A stretch of DNA of 64,000 nucleotides from Trichinella spiralis (GCA_000181795.3 CM012953.1:15995554-16059553), one strand, 5' to 3'. Shown: positions 24,094-35,873, numbered from the stretch's first letter. Notes: a model not told the origin generated them from the letters alone. Translations and numbers: made by a program.

Positions 24094-25707
24094 ATGAAGT
24101 TCACAACGGTGGTTTCTATTTTGATTTTACTGAAAACCTCTACTGCACAGGTGGCAACTTGCAAGGACGATGCTAATGCTAATACTGACTGGTAGGCATA
24201 ATAAAATCACAGCTTGTTGAATTTTTTTTTACTTTTAAAGCGTTCTACATAAAACAGACACTTAAATTAAAAGCTGAAGTATTAGACACTTAATTGCATA
24301 ATCATGAAATTTATTAATCATTATTATCAAATCATTGATTATTATCATTAGAATAAATATAAAATAGCAATCGAAGCATCATTCACATTCTTACATTTTT
24401 AATGTACTTTAATGTATCATAACTTTCTTTTGCTACAGAATTTTTATTTTAAGGTTTTTTGTATACAAACCCCCAAATTCATTGGACAGCAAAATCATAA
24501 AATCAGCAGTAGCTCCAGCTTGGAATCCTTCTGCTCGAGCTATTGATCAAGACGCAGGCCATTCAATATTTAATACAATGGCAAGTTTCATAGCAAACCA
24601 CGTGAACATCAAAGTTCTTGCGTATAATGATAATCCACCAAATTTGCCGCTACGAAATGAAAAAAGCAAAGCTAAAGGTTATTTTAAAGTTGTTTATTAA
24701 AACAATATTCAAACAAAATAAGTGTATACTTTGTTTTTAGGAGTACTTTTGGTTGACAGTACAGTAGCTGACGCAGCAGCGTGGTTTGTGCACACTGTTC
24801 CTAAGTTTTTGGCACATCTTGGCGGCTACTCATGGCCAGCAGCAGAAACACAAAAGGGGCACATGTTTTTGTGTGTATCATTTACTGAAGCTTCTTTAAA
24901 TTCAGTTGGTATAAAAATAGTATCTTTCTTATCATTTTTATACTTTTATAAAATATTACTGAAAAGTTTCCAATTGTAATTTTTAGCGTTCATTTATGAT
25001 GAGCATTTTTGAATTCAATTTATGTAATACCAATTAATTAACCATTGATTTATAGCTAAAGCTATTCGATACCAGGAACCATTCATATACGCTAATAATT
25101 TATCACCTGAACTTCTGAATCAACATGTAGAACTATCTAATTTAATAACGGGAGCTCAGATTCGAGTAACACCTTTTTTGGAACATGCAAAATTTACAAC
25201 AAAGTCGGCAGATGGAGCAGCTGCAAATATAGAAGCTTTCGGAAAACACACAAAATCACATTCAGGTAATTTTGTTTTTACTGAATTATTAAAAGAAATA
25301 AAAGTGTAAAATATAATTAGATATGTATGCAAAAGTTTTGAAAAATAAACTTGCTGCCAACATCAGAATATGGGCACCTTCAGATACAAGATCGAAATCA
25401 ATTTGTAAAGGACAATATCAACTACGAAAAATTGCTTCTCCAATGCAATTTGATGGTGTTCAAGTGAGCCGTGAAACTGATAGCGCAAGATGGGCGGTTG
25501 TTGATGGAAAAAATATCGTTTGCCTTACAACAAATGATTATAAAGTACATTATTGAAATGAACTATATTCATAATTTTATATATGAAATTACTTTATTTT
25601 AGACGACTGAAAAGCAAATTCCAGGTGCAGCTGTATGTTTAGAGAATGCCGTCGTTTATAACACTTTCAGCACTGCAGCATCTAATCTTGAAGCATGCAA
25701 CAAATAA
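24094..25707 (+). CDS. Secreted DNase II-like protein, predicted catalytically inactive
   Basis: Six exons (24094-24191, 24454-24677, 24741-24908, 25056-25265, 25321-25544, 25603-25707) give 342 residues, the normal family length. A signal peptide is evident at residues 1-19 (TTVVSILILLKTSTA). Family blocks are in order: DWFFVYKPP, GVLLVDS...WFVHTVPKF, GYSWPAAETQKGHMFLCVSF, and TDSARWAVVDG near the C-terminus. In DNase II the active site is built from two HxK motifs (GHTKG and DHSKW in the human enzyme). Here the aligned positions read K105-A-K and S288-A-R, so both catalytic His are gone. Many DNase II-like secreted proteins are known from Trichinella. This one is best viewed as an extracellular pseudonuclease. 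Start chosen at the only ATG before the signal peptide. Confidence 0.88.
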
Positions 25708-25831
25708 TTTTTGATAGTTATGATGCCAGTTTCTGTTTCTTGTGAAGTAAAAAATTATTTACCATTTTTCATTTTCTTTCACTTTCAATATTGGAAATTA
25801 CAAATTACCTCCTTCATAATAATGGTTTTTG

Positions 25832-25837
25832 AATAAA
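25832..25837 (+). terminator. Polyadenylation signal AATAAA
   Basis: AATAAA about 125 bases past the stop of the DNase II-like gene, the first good hexamer downstream. Confidence 0.5.
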
Positions 25838-27784
25838 CTGCGTTGGTACCAAATGTGAAAAATATTTCATTGTAATGTTTAATACGGAAGGAAATAATAT
25901 TGTTAACTGACTTTCATATTTTAAAATGGAAAAATATGCATTACGTAAAATTTATATGCGTCATAATATTGGACTAAATGTACTAAGCAAGTTGCGCTTC
26001 TCAGTAATGCAGTTCTAGACATTGGTGTAAAAATAACTGAATTGACGAAATGCCAATGTAAGATTAATGGCAAAATTTAAACTTAGCTTTCATTGCGCAG
26101 TGCTATGGAATATTTTAAATATACTACTGTAGTGCGACAACAGAAGTTATTAATTTACTAACAGCAAACGCAAATCATTTTCTTTTTTCATTTCTCAGAA
26201 TATTTCTGGAAGAACTTTTGTCCTTACATTAACTGCAGAATTTAGTAAATTTTTCTCAGATTTAAGCTGGAATAAATATTTCAAGTAAAAATTTAATTAT
26301 AAATAAATAACTGTAAGTTGAAAGAGTTGTAAGCAGTTGTAATTCACTTTTTCAAAAGCCTTGCTTAAAAATTTCACTGTGCCATATTTTGAGCTGCAAA
26401 TGAACAAACAAATGTTTTAAAAATCCATTTGAACAAATTAATAAGCAGACAAAATATAAAAATGCAAAATTATTGGCAAACAAGCAGATAATAACTGATT
26501 TAGAACTCAGTGACAGAATTGAAAATTCAGATATTTTTTCATTTCTTTAACTTAGGCTGTTAAAGATATTTGTCCACGCATTTGCATTAGATTCTATTTA
26601 ATTGCACTTTTAATGTGTTGTTTTATAAATATGTAATCGCATTTTAAAGTTTGTCAATCCTTGATTTTGAACGTTTTTCTTTTGTGAATTTCTTCACAAA
26701 ATATATACAATTCATTGTATAATTTCCCATGATAATTTTTATTAACTAACTTATTTTCAATTATAATGATAAAATAATTTGAGTCAAGCAAACAACAGCA
26801 CACTAAATTTTAATTCAAAATCAAATTTTCCGTAATATTTCATAAAAATAAATAAATTCAGATGGTTTTTGGTAAATACTGCTTTTGACATTTTTTAATC
26901 TCCGCATTTATCAACATGAACTGATTATATAATGCTTATTCATTAATTTTTATTGCATCTCAAATATTTCATTTTTTAAATGGCTTGCAATGAGATTAAT
27001 TAATTAACTACATTAAAAATTATAAAAATGTGAAAGATAATGAAAATTTAATTTATGATTTTTACTCATTTCTTTATAATTTATGATACTCATAATCGTA
27101 TTTTGCTTTTTTTCAATTCAAAATTCATTTTAATACTGCATGTTTGTTGTCAGTATTAGATATAAAACATTCCTTTGCTATAATATAATAAATTTAGTTA
27201 GTATTAACGTTATTAAAAAAATGAAATAATTCAAAAGTAAAAATCTCGTTCACCTTCTTACTTTTTAACAAAAGCATGCAACATAAAAAATACATCACCT
27301 GCGTTTTTGGCTTTCCCCTTTCCTTTGCTTTTAACTTATTATTTTGTTTAATGTATTTTTCAAAAGATATTTATACTTTTAATAAAAAAATAATTAATAA
27401 CTCACAGCTGCAGAATACGCTGCACTTTTGTTTTAGTAATACTAACGTCATTGTAGCATAACCATTCATCATTGAAATTAAAATTAAAATTGATTTTGAA
27501 AAGCAGTATCTTCGATATGATTTCTTTTGTTTTTACTTTATTTATTTGTTCAAAAACATCATTTTCATGCTTCATGATTCATGATAGATAAAACTAACGT
27601 AAAAATCACTGAAAACCAAATACATACATACATAGTTAGTTAAAAAACAGTATGGAATGTTTGTACGGTAGACACAGAGGGCGAAACACGCTGCACATAA
27701 AGTTTTCTTAAATAGCAAATCCAACATCACAAATAACTGAGAACAATGAACAACTGGAATAAATATTTGTCAAATTCAACAATC
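25838..27784. other. Intergenic, convergent genes, nothing seen
   Basis: AT-rich DNA between the 3' ends of the DNase II-like gene (plus) and the EED-like gene (minus). No repeat, RNA gene or coding signal could be supported. Confidence 0.5.
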
Positions 27785-28906
27785 TTACAAACTAAGCCTC
27801 CAACCAATGAATGACGATGGTTTCATACCAGCTATCAGAAAATTACCACAAGTGTCAAACTCCAAACTCATGACTTCTTTTTCAACAGTTCTCGTCCACA
27901 AAAGTTGAGGTAGCTTCTTTCCTTTCACAATTTTCAGAGTCCAGATGCTGATTATTTTTTGCGCGTATGCGGCAGCTAGTACACTTTTTCCAGCATGAAC
28001 AGTAAAATGCGTAAAAGTCACATTGTCCATAAAACTGTCATTCATGCAGCATATAGGCCTTGGGTTGATTACATAATATTTTAAACTGTGATCGATTTCA
28101 ATAATTTCTGGAAGCCAAACCTGCAGAACCCCGTCCATTGACAGACTTGCAATTAAATTGCCAAACCAACGAATTCGTTTGATCACATCCTTGTGTAAAT
28201 CAGATATTAAGACACACGGATTAGACACCACTGGAGGCTTTCTTCGTTCTTCTACTGAAATTCCGCATTCTTCTCCCCAATTCCACATAAAATTCACCGA
28301 TTTGGAAGAACCTCCAAATATCACCCAACCCGTACGCAAGCTGAGTTCAGCTGATATTATCTCATCAAATGATTGCAATAATGGTTCAAAAACACGTAAA
28401 CAACGTCCAGTACGAGCACTAATAAGCTTCATCGTACGATCCGCACTCGCAGTCACAAAAGCGCCAACTTTCTCTGGCAGCGCTGTCATATCACGGATCT
28501 CACCATTGTGCGCAAAAACAGTTAGCATACTTTCATCATTTGCCCGAATTATATAAACTCGACCAAGCTGTCCACCAGCAACAATGCATGAACAATGCGG
28601 ATTTGATCCATTGACCCATGTACAACAGCGGAGAACTTCTTCAGGAAGCATGTAACCAAATACTGCAATTGGTTTCGTATATCCCCAGTTGTAAATAAAT
28701 AATTTACATCCGGAGGTTATTACAAACACAGGATTTCTATTCTCTTCCTGTGGGCAAAAAGCAACAGAAATATCACCTTCCAAATTTTTATAGTCAAGCA
28801 CAAAATCTTCTTCATGAATATTATTAGCCGGAAAAACATTTACTTTTCTTTTACTTTCATTTCTAACTGCTGAAGCTGGAAGTTGAATTGTTTTTTTCGG
28901 TCGCAT
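27785..28906 (-). CDS. EED / MES-6-like Polycomb (PRC2) WD40 protein, intronless
   Basis: A single uninterrupted frame of 373 codons; ATG at 28906-28904 (MRPKKTIQLPAS), TAA at 27787-27785. The whole length is colinear with EED, the WD40 subunit of the H3K27 methyltransferase PRC2. Matching blocks are NPVFVITSG, CCTWVNGSNPH, LGRVYIIRAN, AHNGEIRDM, SADRTMKLI, DEIISAELSL, HKDVIKRIRWFGNLI and the final FIGWRL. Human EED has 441 residues, mostly because of a longer N-terminus. Of the methyl-lysine cage residues, F97 aligns to F61, but Y148 aligns to R93 and W364/Y365 to T297/F298. An acceptor-like cag lies 28 bases before the ATG (28935-28933), so an upstream exon or trans-splice site is possible. 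Neighbouring genes have many introns; this one has none. Confidence 0.8.
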   Translation of the reverse strand: MRPKKTIQLPASAVRNESKRKVNVFPANNIHEEDFVLDYKNLEGDISVAFCPQEENRNPVFVITSGCKLFIYNWGYTKPIAVFGYMLPEEVLRCCTWVNGSNPHCSCIVAGGQLGRVYIIRANDESMLTVFAHNGEIRDMTALPEKVGAFVTASADRTMKLISARTGRCLRVFEPLLQSFDEIISAELSLRTGWVIFGGSSKSVNFMWNWGEECGISVEERRKPPVVSNPCVLISDLHKDVIKRIRWFGNLIASLSMDGVLQVWLPEIIEIDHSLKYYVINPRPICCMNDSFMDNVTFTHFTVHAGKSVLAAAYAQKIISIWTLKIVKGKKLPQLLWTRTVEKEVMSLEFDTCGNFLIAGMKPSSFIGWRLSL

Positions 28907-28936
28907 TATTTCAAAACAACGGTAACACTGTGACAA

Positions 28937-30236
28937 AAATTAAATGTTGAAACTTTTAGCACACTTACAGTAAGATAATAAAGTTCAATTTCTGTTCCAG
29001 AAAACATTTGAATAATTTTGAAAATTACAATTGGAAAGCATTATTAAAATTTGTATAAATATAATTATGCATTTTATAAAAATACAAAAAGTAAAATATT
29101 ATATGAAATATTGAAATGGGCTTGATTTCTTCAAAAAATCTTCACTATTAAAAATTGCTATTTAAACTGACAAAAAAAAACTTTATTTGCATATTTTTTC
29201 ATTAAAAATAATATTTTATATTTATATGCAAAAATAACGGAAAACAAAAAATGATTGACTTACGGTACGGTAATATAATTAAAAGTGAATTAATGAAACT
29301 CAAGTTAATGAAGTTATTTCAAAAATAAACTCCTGCAAAATTTATCAACTTTTTTAGCATGAAACCTGAAAAACAGACTTTCTCAATAAACATGCACAAT
29401 GGCAATCACATTTTGTTTTTAATCACAGTCAGACATGAGAAGTTTAAAATCGCTCTCAGAGAAAAGTATTGAAAAAGTTTCAAAATTATAATTTAAAATA
29501 TCAGTTGAATAAAAATATGTCTAAAGCATCTTAAAGATAGCTGATTCTAATTTTTATTAACACAGTTAAGAAAGGCAGTAACGTTTATTTTCAATGCTTT
29601 TCATTCAAAAGTTTAGCCGGAATAAAATAATATTGACAAAAGTAAAATGTCATAAATATTTTTGCTGTATTAATGAAAGTGTTTTCCTTAAATATGGTGT
29701 GAAGCTAATCAAATTAACTGAACGTAAAAATTAAAATGACTTGCGGAATTAATGAAATGCTTTGAAATTTTAAAGTTAGCTGAATTTTGGCGTTTTTTCA
29801 ATTCCTTTTTGAACTGTCACGAAAGACTAAACTAAGCAGTGTGGTTTATTCTTGCTATATTCATTTGTTTCTATTGTGAGTAAACAACAATTTTAAAAGT
29901 CAAAAAACCTGCTCAGTAAGTACATAACACTTCAAAAACTTTTTATCACATGTTTTGTGAGTTCTTTATAATGGCTAAAGTGGCTGCATTATGCTTAACA
30001 AACAATTCTAATGACTAATGCTTTCATGCTTTAAGTGAAAAGACTAAAATATCGTTAAAAAATAAGAAGGTACAAATAATAAGAATATTTAAAAAATAAA
30101 GAATTATTATTCAGCTTATTGTAATTATATCAGCAAAATACTTAAAATAAATCACTTCCTTTATATTTTATTATATTTAACCAGAAAAATAGTAATATAC
30201 TGCTCACTTGTAATTTTTTATATTTTCGACCTATTG
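28937..30236. other. Upstream flank of the EED-like gene, nothing seen
   Basis: AT-rich spacer ending at the truncated LTR copy. No supported feature; the EED-like promoter should lie in its left part. Confidence 0.5.
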
Positions 30237-30405
30237 TAATAAAGGTAGGGCACAATATTATATTTTGATAACTAACCAAGTTCCAATAATGACTGTAGTT
30301 ATTCGCGCCTTATTCGTCCACGTGACGAATAAGCTTTCTCTGGTTCTTTGTTAACTGTGATAACTACTGCGTCCAAGCAAATATAGGTCCACACAAATTT
30401 ATTGT
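30237..30405 (-). repeat. Truncated 3' LTR
   Basis: Matches 35301-35472 over its entire length with a 3-base indel (actaaccaag against actaacaatcaag) and a few substitutions. The remaining part of the LTR present on the other side is absent. Confidence 0.85.
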
Positions 30406-30563
30406 CCTCAGCAATAACGACAATCAGAGAGAAACAGTTTTACTCAACGATATCAAAACAACACGCTCAAACACACGGTTGACTTCACAGCAGCTACGAC
30501 TGATACTACTACTATCATTTTTTACCACTGCTCTCTCTGCTCTTCTTCTCTCATATATTGTCA

Positions 30564-30800
30564 TCATGGAGCATTACCACTGTTGTACCATTTTTGCCTG
30601 ATATTCAAATTTGTCACATACTCTGCTTTCCAGCGTTTCCACCATTGGGAAATTAAACGCTGTCGCAAGTTGCAGTTCTTCATGAGTTGTGACGTGGACT
30701 GTGTTTTCGGTACCCATTCATCTTCATCTTTAGTGATTTCAGGAATATCAGTGTAATGGGTACCCGTCAAAAAATGGTACGGAGTGAGAATTTCCAGATT
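30564..30800 (-). pseudogene. DUF5641-like C-terminal segment of the Pao polyprotein
   Basis: SNLEILTPYHFLTG followed by QRLISQWWKRWKAEYV is the C-terminal domain that follows integrase in BEL/Pao. It abuts the RNase H segment, so the zinc-binding and DDE core of integrase have been deleted. Confidence 0.75.
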
Positions 30801-32146
30801 TGAGTTAGTTGACAATGCCTCCATTGAGACGGTTCCATTAACGGTTGAATATTCTCGACTCGGTTTTGGATAAAGGGTTTCCATCTTCTTGATATGCCTT
30901 TTATCCAACATAAAGTAATCTTGCTGTCCGTCCAGCAAGTCAATCTGTCGATCCTAATTTTTAATGCCTCTTTTACGAAGGTTATCAATTTAGCTGCCAT
31001 TAATTCCAAACAAGGGAGAGTCATCTTCTTCAAAGGTGCAACCCTCGATTTGGCCATTACAACATTTGAAATTGAGCTGTGGTCTTTTTTCTTCACCACT
31101 ACATATACCACTGCTTCATAGGCAGTCTCCGATGCGTCTCCAAACGCGTGCAGCTCAACCTTTTTTATTGTGGAACCATGAAATGGGATGAGACACCTTG
31201 GAATTCGGATATCTGATATATCACCCAATTCCATCTTCCATGTCTGCCATTCCTTTTGCAGCTCTGATGGTAACTCGTCATCCCAATTTAAACCTTTTTT
31301 CCACAACTTCTGAAATAGTACCTTCGCCTTGATTATGTATGGAGATAGGTGACCAAGAGGATCATACACCTTCGCAGTAACACTTATCAATTGACGCTTC
31401 GTGTCACGCGACCAAGGATCGACATCAGAAAGAGCACTATAAGCTAATTCATCGTTTGCCGAGTCCCAAACGATGCCTAATATCTTTGACGTATTAGTGT
31501 TCTTTCCCAATATATCTTCTGACGGTACATCCGCCAACACCGTGCCCAAATTACTGACCCATTTAGTCAGATGAAATCCGCCTTTTTTCATCAATGACAC
31601 CAACTGTCTCACAGTTTCTCTGGCCACATCATCTTCATCTACTGAGAATACGATATCATCCACATACATATTCTCCAAAACTTGATTCGCCCCTTGTGGG
31701 AATCCTTGTAGATGATTCAATGCGTGATGTCTCGTCACGCTCATTGCCAGGAATGGCGAGCAAGTAAGCCCGAAGCATACTCGCCTAAAGCGGAATATTC
31801 GCGGTGTTTCTTGAGATCCCAACTCTCTCCATAAAAATCGAGTAACATCTCGATCCTTTTCATGTAGCCCAATCTGCAAGAACATCTTTGATATGTCTGC
31901 TTGCAGTCCTACACGAAATCTGCGGAAACGTAATAATATTTGGACCAGATCTTTTTGAAGCGGAGGTCCTGGATCTAACTGTCTATTGAGGGAGTCATTA
32001 CGAAATTGCGCGGATCCATCAAACACTATCCGGCATTTCGTGCTGGATTTGTCTTCTCTTAGGACGGTATGATGTGGTAGATACCACGTTCTTCCAGGTC
32101 GTCCTTGTACGTCATTTACTTCTTCGACAATCCGTTTTCTAGGCAT
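30767..32146 (-). pseudogene. BEL/Pao reverse transcriptase and RNase H
   Basis: A 459-codon frame with the Pao polymerase signature: WYLPHHTV, KCRIVFDGSA, LQADISKMFLQI, FGLTCSPFLA and the catalytic MYVDDIVFS. Then comes the region LGIVWDSANDEL and the RNase H-like part with HAFGDASETAYEAVVY and CWTDSKITLCWIKG. At about 30795 it joins straight onto sequence from the far C-terminus of the polyprotein, in another frame. Confidence 0.9.
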
Positions 32147-32150
32147 TCTT

Positions 32151-32630
32151 TCATTCCATTCTCATATAACTGAGCCTTGGTAGGATTCTACGCAAGCTCC
32201 GTTCCGTTTGAATTAATCGATCCAAAGCCTGTTTATAATTGTTTAGTAGTTTTGATTCTTTATTTGACCAAGGAAGCTGTACTTCGTATCTTTCCCCGTC
32301 AAAATGTACTGTTTTCTCAAACAGTTGTGAGGCTTTTGAATCGGTTTCCTTTTCTTCGTCTTTTATTCCGATGGCTTCCAAATCCCAAAAATTTTTCAAA
32401 ATATCATCAAGATGATCTTCTATTTTTGCAAACAACATCTTGGTGCTCTTCGTGGGAACTTTTCCTGGAGTCGGACCACAAATGATCCATCCCAACGTGG
32501 AATGTATTGCCATCGGTTCTCCCTCTTGACCTTTTATGATGGCTTGATTAATAAAGTCGTAATAGTAGTCCAGGCCAATAAGTACGTCAAAGGTGGAAGA
32601 TAAATCAGTAAAATCTTCTGCAAGTTGCAA
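32151..32630 (-). pseudogene. BEL/Pao protease end to reverse transcriptase start
   Basis: Contains FDVLIGLDYYYDFI and STLGWIICGP, the conserved end of the Pao protease region. A linker of the type seen before the polymerase follows (ERYEVQLPWSNKE, LLNNYKQALDRL). It ends at a TGA directly before the polymerase frame, and the continuation is in a different frame. Confidence 0.8.
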
Positions 32631-32660
32631 GGACGTGAAGTGGCTATATTGTTTGATATC

Positions 32661-33803
32661 TCAACGGACGTTCGGACGGTCAGTGATTTTCTTTAAACAC
32701 AATGCTTCCACCATTTGTTTCTTGTGAGACTTATCTCTCACCGATGTCAACCAAAATTTTACCCGGCGTATTCGTAAACATTCACTATTAATGTTTCCGA
32801 AAGATTCTATGTTCACTGTTTCGAAAGGGCCTTTTAAGCTTAAAGCTTCTGCGACACTCTTCTTCACAAAAGAGCGTTGTGAATCGCTATCGAATAAACA
32901 GTTGACAATCATAGAATTTCCGTCTTCATTATATAGTCTAGCATGGGCTGATTGAAGCAATGTGCCTCGATTACCAACCATAGCATGAGTAACATGAACT
33001 TTATTTTCCTCTAGTGTATTAGGTTGGTTTTCAATGACCGAACGTTTCTCTTGGTTCAGATGAATCAACGGGTGGTGACGTTTAGAACACTCTTTCACTC
33101 GACACCTCAGCTTTGCTTTACAAGTTGTTACTAAATGGCCTTTCTTCAGGCATAAGAAGCATAGTCCCAGCTTCTTCACGTTCGTTATTCTTTCTTTAGG
33201 ACTCATGCGAATGAACTTAGGACAGTTTTCTATGGCATGATCCTTCTCACAAATAAAGCAAGCTTTCCTTACCGTAGCTTGTAATGCGGCTGTAGCATAC
33301 TGTCCTCGTGGAACAGTCTTCCTGTTTGATGGAAATGGAGATACAAATTTTCTTTCTCTTCCTGGAAACGTTGATACTTCTCGACATTGTAATTCTGTCT
33401 TCAGAAATGACAGCAATTCATACATATCTTTCTGTCGGTTTGGATTTTGACGTTTCCATTCCACAGAAATTTCTCTCGGCAGTCGAGATAGTATTAATGG
33501 CATCAACACGGCTTGATACACTACAGGTGGAGTGTTTAACGTTTCCAGACCACGTATATTAATCTCCATATCGCTCACAAATTTTTCCAGCCGTTTCAAA
33601 TCCCACTGATTTGTTATTACCGGTAAGTTTTGTAGGCTCTTCAAGTGTTCTTCAATAAGGAGTTGAGGGTCTCCAAATTTCTCGTTTAGGATGGTCAATG
33701 CAGTTTCATAATTAACCGCATTCAGAGTCAATCCCCGAATAGCAGTTTCTGCATTCCCAGATAACAACGATCGTAAATAATTGAATTTTTCAATCGGCGA
33801 CAA
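32661..33803 (-). pseudogene. BEL/Pao gag (DUF1759 type), zinc knuckles and protease start
   Basis: Residues 1-150 form the gag core (MSPIEKFNYLRSLLSGNAET). Two Cys/His clusters follow (CFICEKDHAIENC and CFLCLKKGHLVTTC), then the retropepsin-like DUF1758 region. The active-site motif reads FDSDSQRSF where the family has D-S/T-G, so the protease is predicted dead. The frame ends in a TGA at about 32658-32660, inside the protease region. Confidence 0.85.
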
Positions 33804-33864
33804 ATTTGAATTGGAGTTGATCGTTGCCTCAAATTCATCATGAAACCGTTGCTAATCATGGTAC

Positions 33865-34266
33865 TCACCATTGAACTTCTTTATCTCCATCTTTGGAAGT
33901 CGCACGTTCGAGCTTCCGGCTTGAGAAATTGGCATAGACTCTGTAGATTTCACGTTCAAGTTCACGTTCCTTGTTTTCCACCTTGATTTTGAACTCTGTT
34001 ATGTCGGCACATACAGTTCCTTTTTCTTCAGTATAAACATCAATTGCTTTCTGGTCCATAGAGTTATCGAGCAGCTTTGTGATAATTTCCTCATATCTGG
34101 ACCATGTGTCCATAAGCTTTGCGAAACAAATCTGTCTTGTTTCAGCACTACCATCTGAAGCTGCTTCCATGTTTTCCATGGCAGTCTTTAGCCAACGTAC
34201 CTGAGCAGCTCTTCGTTGAGCCAAGTTGTCCATAGTTGACAATCTTTTAACTGTTTCTAACTGCAA
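33865..34266 (-). pseudogene. BEL/Pao gag, N-terminal part
   Basis: An Ala/Glu-rich helical segment (LAQRRAAQVRWLKTAMENME, KVENKERELEREIYRVY) is typical of the start of BEL/Pao gag. The frame ends at about 33867, where the family normally continues. The continuation lies in another frame, and an in-frame TAG also occurs at about 33852, so gag is broken at least twice. Confidence 0.7.
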
Positions 34267-34357
34267 TATAGCGTTGCAGACTAGCTATCACCACTTGAGA
34301 AGTATCTGGTTCTCCAAATCCAGCCTCCTTCTCCTGGCTCGTGGCACCAAAAAATAT

Positions 34358-35472
34358 TGTTAAGGTCAGAATTGCAACAGGCAATCTGATGCTCAAGTAC
34401 TAATCAGCACGACGCTCGCTCGTCAGGCCAAACGCAAGTGAACTGTATAAATAAAGTGGATCTGGTGTAATCTTTCACGGCGTAGACTGTGATCAGGGTA
34501 CCAGCACTCTAGTCGACGGTGATCTCCTTCGCTGACGTTCTCCGGTTCACTGTCTCCGCGACCACGATACGCTACGACTGCAAATGCTCGAAGTGTACGA
34601 ACACGAGCTACTACCGTTGTTCAATAACGGTAATCCAAATACCTCCACTACGGTACGTACGAGTCTCCCGCTCGATCGTCCTTCCGTGTGCACTTCGACC
34701 CGGTTCGTCCAAACACTTCCGACACGTCTCTTCCCAATACTGCCAACCATTACTGCCGACACGTCTTCTCTCGTACTGCTAACACCTTCTCATCGGCCAA
34801 CACTGCCGCCAGTGCCTCTTCCAGTACGACCAAGACTTCCAACATTTCCGCGCTGACTATCAACACTGCCAACGCTTTTGCTATCGCTTCGGTCACTACT
34901 TCAGTCTCTATTACTCTACTGTACTGCTCGTGGCGCGATTTCTGGCCCTATATATAGAGCCAGAGTCAGCGGCCCCGCGGTCGACCCACGCGAACTACCA
35001 ATAAGTGCTCGCGGGAGTGCTCGCTATCTCCGGCGCCGATCTAAATCCTTGTCGGATTCCAATTATGCTATCAAAAGTTCAGATCCTTTGATCTTGCGGT
35101 AGTCTATTGTCTCGCGAGCGACGGTCAGTCAGGCGCAGCAGGGGGCCTCTCTGAACCCAGTCCGTTGCCGCCAGAACGCTCAGATAGCGATCTGGCCGAC
35201 GGGGTGCGGGTATTGTTCTCGTCCTACCCGCGACTTCTGGCCGCCAGCCCCTAGCCAGGTCACACCGACTAAGTCGATGTTGTTACGGACGTAGCAAATA
35301 TAATAAAGGCAGGGCACAATATTATATTTTGATAACTAACAATCAAGTTCCAATAATGACTGTAGTTATTCGCGCCTTATTCGTCCACGTGACGAATAAG
35401 CTTTCTCTGGTTCTTTGTTAATTGTGATAACTACTGCGTCCAAGCAAATATCGGTCCACACAAATTTATTGT
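34358..35472 (-). repeat. 5' LTR plus leader of the BEL/Pao element
   Basis: About 1.1 kb, markedly GC-richer than the genome around it, with a low-complexity stretch of repeated 'aacactgcc/tactgcc'-like units at 34720-34880. Only its outer 172 bases are matched by the other LTR. The inner limit at 34358 is set by the tgtt end next to a primer-binding-like sequence. Short plus-strand frames here are not genes. Confidence 0.6.
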
Positions 35473-35873
35473 TATTCAATTATTCTTATCATTTATTGTG
35501 CAATTATTCTTATCAATGCACTCTCCATACGTATTTGTAATGCCATAAAATCATTTCTATCAAATTCTGAAGAAAATAAAAGTAACAATTAATTAATAAG
35601 ATAAAGGATTGAAATCTGTATAGCGGTATAAAAATAAAGGGAAAAATAAAAGACAAGGCTCACTTTATGTTAACATTGCAGAACATCCAGCTATTAGTAT
35701 GCAGTGCTTTCTTTTAAAAGAATTTGAAAACGTCAAACCTCTTTTCAACTACGACAAAACTTCATTTAAGAAGAATTTGTTTAATAGAAGTCTTTTAATC
35801 AGAATTGCATAAATCATAAATGTTTTGAAATCAGAACTGTACAATGAAATTTGGAGCATTCTACCTTAGTTAA

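Larger units (their letters stand above)
30237..35472 (-). mobile_element. BEL/Pao LTR retrotransposon, broken, integrase core missing
   Basis: The minus strand carries gag, an aspartic protease region, reverse transcriptase with YVDD and RNase H in Pao order, then the C-terminal DUF5641-type segment. Repeats of about 170 bp flank it (30237-30405 and 35301-35472, few differences). On the 5' side (right) the repeat continues through 34358, where a tgttaa... end is followed by a primer-binding-like tggtgccacgagcc (34351-34338, minus). On the 3' side the matching repeat stops at 30237. The coding region is interrupted by stops and frame changes and lacks the integrase catalytic core, so the copy is immobile by itself. 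Confidence 0.9.

Noticed and set aside
28158-28556. 132-codon plus-strand ORF
   Set aside because: Antisense to the well-supported EED-like coding exon; a shadow of its codon pattern.
34519-35102. Several overlapping plus- and minus-strand ORFs rich in Ser, Thr and Arg
   Set aside because: They lie wholly within the LTR/leader of the BEL/Pao element, in GC-richer low-complexity repeats, and overlap in many frames.
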